Origin: Acidobacteriota bacterium
GTDB taxonomy: Bacteria > Acidobacteriota > Terriglobia > UBA7540
DNA length: 34,834 nucleotides
Assembly (NCBI GenBank): GCA_003165315.1
Contig: PLSX01000258.1
Location: 1 to 34,834, forward strand
Direction of reading: 5' to 3'
The stretch's first letter is position 1, and each line of letters begins with the position of its first letter. Both the position numbers and the translations under genes were made by a program. Of this stretch, positions 15,853-24,071 are shown piece after piece. The notes beneath the pieces were generated by a model. That model was not told where the DNA came from, did no database searches, and worked only from the letters and a program-made list of their open reading frames with translations.

Positions 15853-16177
15853 CCTGCTTTTCTAGGAGGGGCGCGAGCTGATTGGCTTCACCATTCGGCC
15901 TTGTGCTCCTCCTGAACTTCACGTTCTTCCCGGCCAGTCTCCTACAACCACGGCGTAAACGGTGGCATCCAAGTGCAATGTTTATGAGCCGGCAGTATGC
16001 GGCGGGCTCCATTCGCCAAATTGGGCGTTTCGCGGCCTCTCGACCAAACTGAGTCACCGCCTGATTTTCTCAGCACTGGATGGCTCGCAACACTATGTGG
16101 TATTTTGGTGAGGCTCATCATGATTCAAAAGACCCTTCAAGTTGAAGGGCAGTCCAGGAAAAAGGCGGCGCGGGTGA
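15853..16177. other. Intergenic region between the two DUF2844-DUF3443 pairs
   Basis: About 325 bases without a credible gene. It separates the two paralogous pairs and includes the palindrome at 16133-16149. No terminator hairpin with a T-run was seen, so read-through from the first pair to the second is possible. Confidence 0.45.
16133..16149 (+). promoter_or_regulatory. 17-bp palindrome upstream of second DUF2844 gene
   Basis: CCCTTCAA (16133-16140), one base, then TTGAAGGG (16142-16149): an 8-bp perfect dyad 29 bases before the ATG. With almost no loop it is more likely a protein-binding site than an RNA hairpin. No equivalent was seen before the first copy. Confidence 0.4.
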
Positions 16178-16651
16178 ATGGTTGAAAGGTACGGGTGGAG
16201 GTACGTGAGAAGCTTGGGGGGAATCCTGCTCATCCTGATTCTGGGGGCTGCGCCGGCATGGGCCGCGCTTGGCCAGCCGGAATCTTCCGTCAAATTGGAC
16301 GGGCAATTTCTGCGGGGTCAGATCCGAGATGAAGTTCATGAGGGTTACCGGCTCCACCTCATCACCGATCCCGCCGGCACCGTGGTTCGCGAGTATGTCT
16401 CCCCGGCAGGCATTGTTTTTGCCATTTCCTGGCAAGGGCCCTTCGTTCCCAACATGCAGCAACTTTTAGGATCTTACTTCAACCATCTCCAGCAAAACGC
16501 GCAAGCCCGGACAGGGCGCCATGGCGGGCCCCTGATGATCCAGGACGACAATTTTATTTTGACCAGCGGCGGGCATATGCGGTCGTACCGCGGACGCGCT
16601 TATGTGCCCAGCCTCTTGCCCACCAATGTTTCTCCGGAGGTGGTGCAATGA
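16178..16651 (+). CDS. DUF2844 secreted protein (second copy)
   Basis: A 157-residue paralogue of the DUF2844 protein at 13406. It shows a signal peptide (RSLGGILLILILGAAPAWA), then ALGQPESSV, TVVREYVSPAGIVFAISWQG, FVPNMQQLLGSYFNHL and a DNFILTSGGHMRSYRGRAYV end that aligns residue by residue with the first copy. The start is uncertain. ATG at 16178 gives a 9-residue extension, while GTG at 16205 aligns exactly with the ATG of the first copy but has its GGAGG only three bases upstream. The stop overlaps the next gene in ATGA, repeating the coupling seen in the first pair. Confidence 0.87.
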   Translation: MVERYGWRYVRSLGGILLILILGAAPAWAALGQPESSVKLDGQFLRGQIRDEVHEGYRLHLITDPAGTVVREYVSPAGIVFAISWQGPFVPNMQQLLGSYFNHLQQNAQARTGRHGGPLMIQDDNFILTSGGHMRSYRGRAYVPSLLPTNVSPEVVQ

Positions 16652-18516
16652 GGGGCAAGAAGGTTTCCACCGCTGCGGTGGCAAGTCTTGTGCTGGCAAT
16701 GGCGGGTGCGATGTTTCTTGCCGGTTGCGGTGGGGGCACTGGCAATGATCTCTCCCTGCCGGTGGTTACCCTTTCGCCCATCTCCGCTTCAGTTCAGGCA
16801 GGATCGACGCTGTTGTTCACCGCCACCGTTGTCACTCCAACAAGCACCACCATCACCTGGTCTGTAAATGGGATTCTGGGCGGTAATTCCACCTTGGGAA
16901 CGATCACCAGTACAAGCTCGACGACGGCAGTGTATACGGCGCCCACCACCGTCCCCACTTCCTCCACCGTGACGGTAAAAGCCACCAGTTCGGCGGAGAC
17001 ATTTCCCTCCGGCGCGGCGATTGTGACGATTACTCCTGCGGTCGTGAACGCCCAGGTTACGGTTGCCCCCCTTGACTCAGTGGCTCAGGCTGGAACCAGC
17101 GTGCAGTACACAGCTACGGTCACTGGACCTGACAACAATGCGGTCACCTGGTATGTCAATGGAGTTGCGGGCGGCAACTCGACAGTGGGGGCCATTACGA
17201 CTTCGGGACTTTACCAGGCACCCACGACGCTCCCAAGCCCTCCCACAGTCGTGGTGACGGCCACAAGCCAGGCGGACACCAGCCAATCCGCTTCCACCAC
17301 ACTCACGGTGACGGGCAGTAACACGGCGCCCCTTTTCGTCAACTTTGGGCCTGGGGGGAATTCCGGCAACCCCGGCACGGCTTTTTACAATGGTCTTTTT
17401 ACAAATGTCACTGTCTGCCTGCCCAGCACTGCGGTCTGCCAGATCATCCCGGACGTCCTTGTGGATACCAGCAGCGTTGGCTTGCGGATTCTTAATTCCG
17501 CACTGGTATCAGTTCCGGCTACCGAATATGGAACAGTAAAAGACTCTGCCGGAAATGCGGTGCAGGAGTGTGTACAGTTCCCCGACACATCTTATACTTG
17601 GGGACCCGTACTGGTGGCCGATGTCCTGATCTCGGGTGAAAAGGCTCCCAATGTGCCCTTCCAGGTAATGGGCGATACAACTTACCCCGTCCCCCTCGCC
17701 GATTGCCTCAGCCTTGGCGCGGGTCCCTCTCTTGATACCGTGGCGGCGCTGGGCGCAAATGGAATTTTGGGGGTCGGTACTTCCATTCAGGATTGCGGCC
17801 TGAATTGTGCCGCGGGCCAGACCTTCTCCGCCTATCCCTATTACATTTGCCCTCTCAACGTCTGTCAGCCCGCGTTTTTACCCGTGGTGAAGCAGGTGTC
17901 GAATCCTGTGGCCTTCTTTCCCAGGGACAATAACGGTGTGCAGATTACTCTGCCGTCCATCCCCGCCGGCGGAGCGCCCTCGCTTCCTTATGTGAACGCG
18001 GATGGATCAGGGCTGCTTCCCGCCGGCCAACTCATATTCGGGGTCGGGACCGAATCCAATAATGCCATTGGGAACGCCACCCTCTACACCTTGGATAGCA
18101 ACGGCAACTTTCCCCAAGTTGTCTTTGATGGCGTTACCTATAATTCAGGCGGATCTATTGATTCGAGCGCGCCTGCACTTTTACTTTCCAATCCTGCCAC
18201 CCTCGGCATCCAGAATTGCCTGGACAACATTTACTATTGCCCGGGCTCAACCGCCCCAGTGGCTCTCGCCCCTACCGGAGCCAATGGCTCTGCCGGAACG
18301 GTGACAGTGAATGTCGCCAACGCCGATTCGCTTTTTGCGAATAACCCTGGCTTCTCTGCATTCAACGACCTTGCACAGGAAAGTCTGAGCGGTTCGAAAA
18401 CGGATCAATTCGATCTGGGCCTGCCGTTCTTCTACGGCCGAACGGTGTTTGTTGGGATTGCTGGCACCACCATTCCCAATAACGCCAGCGCACCCAACGG
18501 CTATGTTGCGTTTTAG
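16648..18516 (+). CDS. DUF3443 lipoprotein with two bacterial Ig-like repeats and a pepsin-like C-terminal region (second copy)
   Basis: A 622-residue paralogue of the DUF3443 protein at 13846. The lipobox lies around AMAGAMFLAGCGG. The N-terminal modules are not the ones of the first copy: two BIG2-like repeats (about 35-130 and 133-218) carry WSVNGILGGNSTLG and WYVNGVAGGNSTVG. The DUF3443 domain follows with VLVDTSSVGLRI (Asp273), CVQFPDTSYTWGPVLVADVL (from 308), NGILGVG (from 371), GQLIFGVG (from 460), SIDSSAPALLL (Asp505) and DLGLPFFYGRTVFVGI (from 589). Both pepsin-like aspartate motifs lack the glycine of the canonical D-T/S-G. The first and second copies share the C-terminal domain closely but differ in repeats, pointing to duplication with module exchange. 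Confidence 0.85.
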   Translation: MRGKKVSTAAVASLVLAMAGAMFLAGCGGGTGNDLSLPVVTLSPISASVQAGSTLLFTATVVTPTSTTITWSVNGILGGNSTLGTITSTSSTTAVYTAPTTVPTSSTVTVKATSSAETFPSGAAIVTITPAVVNAQVTVAPLDSVAQAGTSVQYTATVTGPDNNAVTWYVNGVAGGNSTVGAITTSGLYQAPTTLPSPPTVVVTATSQADTSQSASTTLTVTGSNTAPLFVNFGPGGNSGNPGTAFYNGLFTNVTVCLPSTAVCQIIPDVLVDTSSVGLRILNSALVSVPATEYGTVKDSAGNAVQECVQFPDTSYTWGPVLVADVLISGEKAPNVPFQVMGDTTYPVPLADCLSLGAGPSLDTVAALGANGILGVGTSIQDCGLNCAAGQTFSAYPYYICPLNVCQPAFLPVVKQVSNPVAFFPRDNNGVQITLPSIPAGGAPSLPYVNADGSGLLPAGQLIFGVGTESNNAIGNATLYTLDSNGNFPQVVFDGVTYNSGGSIDSSAPALLLSNPATLGIQNCLDNIYYCPGSTAPVALAPTGANGSAGTVTVNVANADSLFANNPGFSAFNDLAQESLSGSKTDQFDLGLPFFYGRTVFVGIAGTTIPNNASAPNGYVAF

Positions 18517-19043
18517 TTGATGGCGGGCCGGGGCGGCTTCCATTCCATCACTCCGGCCTTGCACCTTCTCCCGCTGACCTGCGACTTTCTCCTCAAGCAT
18601 GCTGCTGTGATTGCTTGGCAAGAAAGGTGAGTTGAAAGTTTTTGACGGCCCTGGAATCCAGGGGTGAAAAGTCGATTTAACCAAAGTCCCAGATGGTCGG
18701 GGCGGCTTATCATGGAGAGGGAAAATCGGGATAGTTCGGGCATAATGTCGGAATTACGGCTCCTGTTGGTGGGTGGATTCACTCTTCCGGCGCGGACATT
18801 TTGTAAGGCGAAATTGTCCAGTAAATTTATCTAATCGAATGGTCCGGCGAAATTGGATAGCGAATCTGTCCACTGAAGTTGTATAGAGAATTTGTCCCAT
18901 CAAATGGTCTGGCGAAATTTGTCGAGCGAATTTGTCCAGATGAACTTTCATGACGATTTAGCGGGACTGCTTTTCGCTGCCCACTGCCCACTGCCGACTG
19001 CCGACTTCTTTAAGCCCGCTGCCGGCTTCTTTCAGGAAGCTTG
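18517..19043. other. Intergenic region before the S53 peptidase gene
   Basis: About 520 bases without a credible gene. It contains the 13-bp repeat array at 18791-18957. Next to the S53 start there is a short run of CACTGCC/GACTGCC units (18978-19004), and a 14-mer CTGCCGACTTCTTT (18998-19011) nearly repeated at 19019-19032. Confidence 0.5.
18791..18957. repeat. Degenerate 13-bp tandem repeat array
   Basis: About eleven units of 12-14 bases with consensus GAATTTGTCCAGC follow one another without interruption. Examples are GCGAAATTGTCCAGT, GAATCTGTCCACT, GAAGTTGTATAGA, GAATTTGTCCCAT and GAATTTGTCCAGAT. A higher-order copy is visible: ATCGAATGGTCCGGCGAAAT near 18834 recurs as ATCAAATGGTCTGGCGAAAT near 18899, about 65 bases (five units) later. 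The array is non-coding as far as I can tell; a short antisense open frame through it only reads the repeat. Confidence 0.7.
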
Positions 19044-22000
19044 ATGCGACGCCAAGTCACCCTTGTGATTGTCGGCCTCGTGGTTTCGACGCTTATCTCC
19101 GGCTTGTGCCGGAAAACTCCGGCCTATTCGCGCATCGCCGATCGCATCGCGGGTCCGATCGCAGGATCCCCCACCGTTTCGCTGGAAGGCAACCGCCGTC
19201 CATTCTTCCAACCTGAAAATGACCAGGGGCCGGTGGCGGATTCCCTCAAACTGGAGAACATCTCCCTGATCTTCAAGCTTACGGAGAGCCAGCAGGCGGA
19301 CCTGACCACGCTACTGGAGGAGCAACAGAATCGAACGTCATCACAATTCCATCAATGGCTTTCGCCGGAGCAATTTGCGGAAAGATTTGGCCTCAGCCAG
19401 AACGATATGGGCCAGGTGGTAGCGTGGCTTGAGGCGAAGGGCTTCAAGGTGACTCAGGCTGCCCGAGGCCGCAATTGGGTTTCATTCTCCGGCACGGCAG
19501 GGCAGGTGCGAACCGCTTTCCAAACGGAGATTCACTATTACTCATTCCACGGCCGCACCTATTTTGCCAATGCCTCGGCGCCCGCCGTGCCCGCTGCAAT
19601 CGCCGACGTCGTGCAGGGCATTCACGGACTCGATAATTTTCCGCTCAATCCGCGTGGAGTCTTTCGCCAAACGGAAGTGGACCCCAAGCCGAACTTCACT
19701 TCCAGCCTTACCGGAAACGCATTCGTCTCACCCGGCGATTTCGCTATCATTTACGACGTTCAAAACCTTTACAACACGGGAATAGACGGCAAGGGGCAGT
19801 CCATCGCCATCATGGGGCAGACAGACCTTTTCAACGGAGGGAGTGACATCACCGATTTCCGTAATGCCTCGGGCCTGGCACCCAATCCACCGCACATCGT
19901 CTTGATTCCGGGGGCCACAGACCCGGGAGTGGTCACGGCAGATATCGACGAGGCCAGCCTGGATGTTGAGTGGGCAGGAGCGGTGGCCCGGAACGCCGCC
20001 ATTTACTATGTTAATGGAGGAAGCGGCGGAACCTTTAATGCCTTTGAGTACGCCGTCGACAACAAAATTGCGCCAGTCATCAGCATCAGCTATGGCAATT
20101 GCGAAGCGGCTTGGGAACAAGGTGGCGAATTGCAACCGCTGGCGACCCTTGCTCAGCAGGCGAATTCACAGGGGCAGACGATTGTGGCTGCCGCGGGTGA
20201 CTCCGGCGCGGCGGATTGTGACTACTCGGGCAATCCAAACTCTCCTCTGACCATTGCTTTTCAGGGGCTGTCTGTCGATTTTCCCGCCAGCTCTCCCTAC
20301 GTTACCGGCATGGGTGGAAGTGAATTCGCTGAAGGCTCGGGAGACTACTGGCAAGCGGCGACATCCACCACCGGCGATCTTTTGACCTCAGCGCTTTCCC
20401 ACATCCCCGAGACGGCATGGAACGATACGTCATCGCCGCTCAATACCAGCCATCAGATCCTGGCGGGAGGAGGAGGTGCGAGCGCAATTTTCCCCAAGCC
20501 CGCCTGGCAAACCGGTCCCGGAGTTCCCACCAATAACGTTCGTTACGTTCCCGACCTTTCGTTGAACGCCTCTTCCCTTCACGATCCCTATGTGATCTGT
20601 TCTCAGGGGCACTGCGTCGATGGCTATCGCTATACGGACCAGACTCTCACTGTAGCGGGTGGAACGTCCATGGCGGCGCCCACCTTTGCCGGAATCGTGG
20701 CCCTGATCAACCAGCAGATGAAGACGCCCGGGGGCCAGGGCAACGTGAATCCCACGCTTTATTCCATGGCACAGACCTCGCCTGCGGCCTTACACGACAT
20801 CGTCACTGGCAGCAACATTGTGCCCTGCCAGGTGGCCGCTACGGATCCAGGTTGCCCCGCCAGCGGCCTGATGGGTTATACCGCTATAGTGGGCTATGAC
20901 GAAGCCACGGGGCTCGGTTCGATTGACGCCCTCAATCTGGTGACGGCATGGGGATCACCGGGTGCCGGAAACCTGCCTGCCCCCATTCTGACGGGTCCCG
21001 GAAACGGAGCTACTGGTGTGCCTGTTTCGCCCGTGTTGTCCTGGTCAGCCGTGACGGGCAACAATGGTTACAGAATCTTGATTGCCACAAGTCCCGCCGA
21101 TCTGCCCACCAACCCTGCTACTGCCACATGCAGCGAGTGCACGGTTGTTGATACCAGCCTCACGAATTCCTACACGCCGTTAAGCGCTCTTACGCCGGGC
21201 CTTTACTTCTGGCAGGTGCAGGCCATTGAACCAACGGCCAGCACGGGAACCGCGGCGTGGTCAAGCGTCTTCAGCTTCAGCATCGGTACATTGTTGGCTG
21301 CGCCAACGCTCTCCGCCCCCGCAAACGGAGCGACGGGGGTTGCGTCTCCGCCCACGTTTGCCTGGATAGCGGTAGCAGGGAGCGCGGGATACCGAATCCT
21401 GATCGCAACCACCCGGTATGTTCTGCCCACAAACCCGGCGGCAGGCGTTTGCGGAGGGTGTTCTTTGGCTGCCACGACCACGGCAGATGCCTATACGCCT
21501 TCGGCGAGCGCGCTGAAGGGAGGAACCACCTACTACTGGCAGGTGCAAGCTCTTGCCCCCTCGGGCGCGCAGAATGGGACGTGGTCGAGCCCTTCAAACT
21601 TCGTCACCTCTGCTCCTGATTTTTCTTTGAGCGCATCGCCTACCAGTTTGACCATCAGCCCCGGATCGAGCGGGACATCCACTCTGACCTTGACGCCGAT
21701 TGACAACTTCACGGCTACCCCTGACTTTACCTGCATCGCCTCAAGTTCTCTGGCCGGAGTAACGTGCTCAGTGGGAACTTTGAGCAACAACACGGCATCG
21801 ATTACCGTAACGGCTTCTTCCTCAGCTTTCACCCATCCATGGTTCCCCCACGGCCCGTTTTTCAGTGGTTGGTGGATCGCGATTGCCGCCATGCTCTGCC
21901 TCCTGTTGTTGGCACTGCCAAGACTTCACCCCAAAAGCGAGCAGGTCCAACCGTTGAATCTCCGAGCGGCTGGTGCGGGGGTCTCCGACCACCGAAATCA

Positions 22001-22268
22001 ATGGTTCCATGGTTGTTGGGATTTATTGACGCAAAGGGCGGCGGCGGTCGGAGACCGCCGCTACAGCAATCCGGCGTTGGACTTGCGATATGCGGCCGGG
22101 GGTCTGATTCTTGCGGGACTCTTGATGGCGAGCCTCAGTTGCGGTGGTGGCAGCAGCAGCGGCGGCGGTGGGACTCCGCCCTCAACCGTTGAATCCGGCG
22201 CCGTCACTGTCACCGGTACGTCCAGCAGCATGTCCCACAGCACCACGATTTCCGTTTCGGTGAACTAA
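19044..22268 (+). CDS. S53 family serine-carboxyl peptidase (sedolisin/kumamolisin type) with C-terminal Fn3-like repeats
   Basis: A secreted endopeptidase of 1074 residues, active at acid pH in this family. A signal segment is followed by a pro-kumamolisin activation domain (about 60-200: SSQFHQWLSPEQFAERFGLS). The S53 catalytic domain (about 225-645) has all key residues: DEASLDVEW (Glu303, Asp307), AAGDSGAADC (oxyanion Asp386), AGGTSMAAP (Ser542) and the calcium-site motif LHDIVTGSN. Two Fn3-like repeats follow (each with GATGV, GYRILIATS or GYRILIATT, and WQVQA), then a DFSLSASPTSLTISPGSSGT module. A hydrophobic segment lies near 942 and another near 1017-1032, ending LSCGGGSSSGGGG. I chose ATG 19044 rather than TTG 19041 because AGGAA lies 5 bases before it. 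The tail between the two hydrophobic segments contains a palindromic insertion. Confidence 0.93.
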   Translation: MRRQVTLVIVGLVVSTLISGLCRKTPAYSRIADRIAGPIAGSPTVSLEGNRRPFFQPENDQGPVADSLKLENISLIFKLTESQQADLTTLLEEQQNRTSSQFHQWLSPEQFAERFGLSQNDMGQVVAWLEAKGFKVTQAARGRNWVSFSGTAGQVRTAFQTEIHYYSFHGRTYFANASAPAVPAAIADVVQGIHGLDNFPLNPRGVFRQTEVDPKPNFTSSLTGNAFVSPGDFAIIYDVQNLYNTGIDGKGQSIAIMGQTDLFNGGSDITDFRNASGLAPNPPHIVLIPGATDPGVVTADIDEASLDVEWAGAVARNAAIYYVNGGSGGTFNAFEYAVDNKIAPVISISYGNCEAAWEQGGELQPLATLAQQANSQGQTIVAAAGDSGAADCDYSGNPNSPLTIAFQGLSVDFPASSPYVTGMGGSEFAEGSGDYWQAATSTTGDLLTSALSHIPETAWNDTSSPLNTSHQILAGGGGASAIFPKPAWQTGPGVPTNNVRYVPDLSLNASSLHDPYVICSQGHCVDGYRYTDQTLTVAGGTSMAAPTFAGIVALINQQMKTPGGQGNVNPTLYSMAQTSPAALHDIVTGSNIVPCQVAATDPGCPASGLMGYTAIVGYDEATGLGSIDALNLVTAWGSPGAGNLPAPILTGPGNGATGVPVSPVLSWSAVTGNNGYRILIATSPADLPTNPATATCSECTVVDTSLTNSYTPLSALTPGLYFWQVQAIEPTASTGTAAWSSVFSFSIGTLLAAPTLSAPANGATGVASPPTFAWIAVAGSAGYRILIATTRYVLPTNPAAGVCGGCSLAATTTADAYTPSASALKGGTTYYWQVQALAPSGAQNGTWSSPSNFVTSAPDFSLSASPTSLTISPGSSGTSTLTLTPIDNFTATPDFTCIASSSLAGVTCSVGTLSNNTASITVTASSSAFTHPWFPHGPFFSGWWIAIAAMLCLLLLALPRLHPKSEQVQPLNLRAAGAGVSDHRNQWFHGCWDLLTQRAAAVGDRRYSNPALDLRYAAGGLILAGLLMASLSCGGGSSSGGGGTPPSTVESGAVTVTGTSSSMSHSTTISVSVN
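21978..22062. repeat. REP-like palindrome doublet inside the S53 gene
   Basis: GCGGCGGTC-GGA-GACCGCCGC (22041-22061) is a perfect 9-bp-arm hairpin. About 60 bases upstream GGGGTCTCCGACCACC (near 21980) is an imperfect copy in opposite orientation. The translated segment between the two hydrophobic parts of the protein has no family-like character. This looks like an extragenic palindromic doublet inserted in frame. Confidence 0.55.
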
Positions 22269-22384
22269 TCGGCTTGAGCTTCGCCTTTGGGTAAGAAGAG
22301 CGGAGTTTGTCTGGTTTGGGCATGGATCAGCATCCGGCTCGCGGACATTGGGGGCGCGGCGAACTTCCTCATGCAGGGGTTTCT

Positions 22385-22591
22385 CTACTGGGCCAGGTCG
22401 ATCGCTTCACGAGCCTGTTGCAAAGCATGTTCCTTGGCAAGATCCATCGTCGGAAATTGCTCGCTCCCGTGGTGGATTGTTTGGATTCGACCCGGGTGCT
22501 TAATCAACGTGTAGTCGCATTTCCAATAGCCTTCCGTCAATTGATGAAGCTCCATTTCAATTTCGATACCTTTGTGGACAGCTTGAATCAT
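22385..22591 (-). CDS. Hypothetical small protein
   Basis: A 68-residue soluble protein. MIQAVHKGIEIEMELHQL, then GYWKCDYTLIKHPGRIQTIH, then a helical end KEHALQQAREAIDLAQ. The pattern of an amphipathic beta sheet followed by a helix looks like a genuine small domain, and similar short acidobacterial proteins come to mind, but I cannot name a family. AGGAGG lies 12 bases before the ATG, further than usual. It is antisense to its surroundings and stands alone. Confidence 0.5.
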   Translation of the reverse strand: MIQAVHKGIEIEMELHQLTEGYWKCDYTLIKHPGRIQTIHHGSEQFPTMDLAKEHALQQAREAIDLAQ

Positions 22592-23000
22592 GGCCTCACG
22601 CTACCTCCTGCAGGAAGTTCCTGTTTCGACCATCCACTCGCGCACGGTAAGCATTTCATGATCCTGCCGCTGACGAAATTACCCCGAAAAGGGCATCAAT
22701 CGACCTCCATATGTGCGGCCTAAACCGTCACTTCGCGACGTCTCGCGCCCTGTGGTTACGGCAACCCCTTCATCGGCAGATTGAAGTAGTTTACAACACC
22801 GGGAAAGGGTGCACGCACAAGATTCAAGGTGCTGATCATCCTGCCGACCTGTGCACTGCCCATTTGATGTTTGGCGGAACTAGAAATGAAGTCATGCACT
22901 TTTGTCCCAGAATTGGTACCATGCTGCATTGCGTCCGCCGGCCGTCTCTTCGGACGCGTTTCCAAACACATTCAAATGGCAGACAGATTGGAGGATCAAA
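22592..23000. other. Intergenic region, nothing recognised
   Basis: About 400 bases between the small hypothetical gene and the DUF3237 gene. Open frames here (including the 5' extension of the DUF3237 frame) have no protein-like composition. No repeats or clear promoter were found. Confidence 0.4.
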
Positions 23001-23462
23001 ATGAGCGAGTGCGCAGGTACACCAGGAGAACTGATCTACGAGTACACGTTGCAATTTACCCGGGTAGCGGAATATGGCGCCTCAGCGAATGCCATATTTT
23101 CAGGCCAGGCGCCGCCTCCGGCCGAGGGAGCGCGGTTCGACGTCCATTTCGAGGGCCCCATCACCGGCCCAAAGGTCAAGGGGACGGTGAAGGGTGTGGA
23201 TTACCTTCACATCCGCGCCGATGGGCGCTGCCAGCTCAACATTCACGCCGAAGTCACCACCGAAGACGGAAAGAAAATAGCTGTTGCTGCTGACGGAGTG
23301 GGGATTCCGGAGCCTGGGTCGCCGGTCGTCCAGCTCCGGGAGAATGTGACGCTGACAAGCAACCATCCGGAGTATGTGTGGGTGAATACGATCCAGGTCT
23401 GGGCCCGCGGCACGGTTGACGTCTCGAAGGGGGAAATCCGGGTCAAGGGGTACGCGGCCTGA
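23001..23462 (+). CDS. DUF3237 (UPF0311) family protein
   Basis: A 153-residue protein of the DUF3237 beta-barrel family, function not established. Family features are LIYEYTLQFTRVAEYG at the N-terminus, GARFDVHFEGPITGPKVKGT, the core VDYLHIRADGRCQLNIHAEV, the segment TEDGKKIAVAADGVG, and the ending VWVNTIQVWARGTVDVSKGE. The ATG at 23001 has GGAGG six bases upstream and removes the unlikely extension of the longer frame. There is no signal peptide, so it is probably cytoplasmic. It is monocistronic as far as can be seen. Confidence 0.85.
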   Translation: MSECAGTPGELIYEYTLQFTRVAEYGASANAIFSGQAPPPAEGARFDVHFEGPITGPKVKGTVKGVDYLHIRADGRCQLNIHAEVTTEDGKKIAVAADGVGIPEPGSPVVQLRENVTLTSNHPEYVWVNTIQVWARGTVDVSKGEIRVKGYAA

Positions 23463-23571
23463 CAAACGCGCGGTGTGCTTGAGCCGATGTGATTGAGATT
23501 GGACAATCTGCCGGGGCCACCGACTTATTGGATCTTTGCGATCCCCGCTAACTTCCAGCAAGCTGTTTCGC

Positions 23572-24018
23572 TCACTCCGCCGCCGCGCCAGGGTCATTGA
23601 CCCGGTGGAAAAAGTCCAGTATCAAATTCAGTTCATCATCCGTGTAGGCAGAGAGGGCCAGCGCCAGCGCCTGGCCTTTTGACTGGTAGTATTTCTGGAA
23701 CTTCCGAAATTTCGAAGGCACTGGCCGAATGATGGTGCTGCGCCGGTCCCGGGGATTGGGTTCGCGGCGAATGTAGCCCGCCTTTTCCAGCCGGTCCAGA
23801 ACGACCGTGACCCCGCCCGTCGTGAGGAAAGCCCAGCGGGCGAATTCTCCCGGCGTCGCCGAACCCTGCAACTGAAGCAGATTTAAGCACTGCATATCGG
23901 TGCCGTTCAGGCCCACCTCGCCCGCCACCTTCAGGTTAAACAGCAGCGCTCCAGCAATGAAACGGCGGACCTCCACGGTCAGCGATTCCACCAATTTCAA
24001 ATTTTCCGTGCTTGACAT
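23572..24018 (-). CDS. MarR-family transcriptional regulator
   Basis: A 148-residue winged-helix regulator. The DNA-binding core is visible as LNGTDMQCLNLLQLQGSATP, GEFARWAFLTTGGVTVVLDR (recognition helix) and LEKAGYIRREPNPRDRR (wing). N- and C-terminal helices form the dimer interface. It is transcribed divergently from the methyltransferase gene with a 53-base gap containing an inverted repeat, the classic layout for a MarR repressor controlling its neighbour and itself. The ligand is unknown. Confidence 0.9.
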   Translation of the reverse strand: MSSTENLKLVESLTVEVRRFIAGALLFNLKVAGEVGLNGTDMQCLNLLQLQGSATPGEFARWAFLTTGGVTVVLDRLEKAGYIRREPNPRDRRSTIIRPVPSKFRKFQKYYQSKGQALALALSAYTDDELNLILDFFHRVNDPGAAAE

Positions 24019-24031
24019 GGTTTTCCAATTA

Positions 24032-24046
24032 GCTTACTTTATAAGC
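24032..24046. promoter_or_regulatory. Probable MarR operator
   Basis: GCTTA-CTTTA-TAAGC (24032-24046) is a short dyad in the 53-base interval between the divergent MarR and methyltransferase genes. It overlaps A/T-rich sequence that could hold both -10 boxes. TTGACA at 24012-24017, overlapping the marR-like start codon, could be the -35 for the methyltransferase gene. Confidence 0.45.
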
Positions 24047-24071
24047 ATCTTTCTATATAAGGATAATGCGC

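Noticed and set aside
18754..18951. Minus-strand frame of 65 residues through the repeat array
   Set aside because: Its LDKF-type repetition simply translates the 13-bp repeat; no start signal.
21764..22192. Plus-strand frame of 142 residues inside the S53 gene
   Set aside because: Out-of-frame reading of the tail and palindromic region; the S53 frame is continuous across it.
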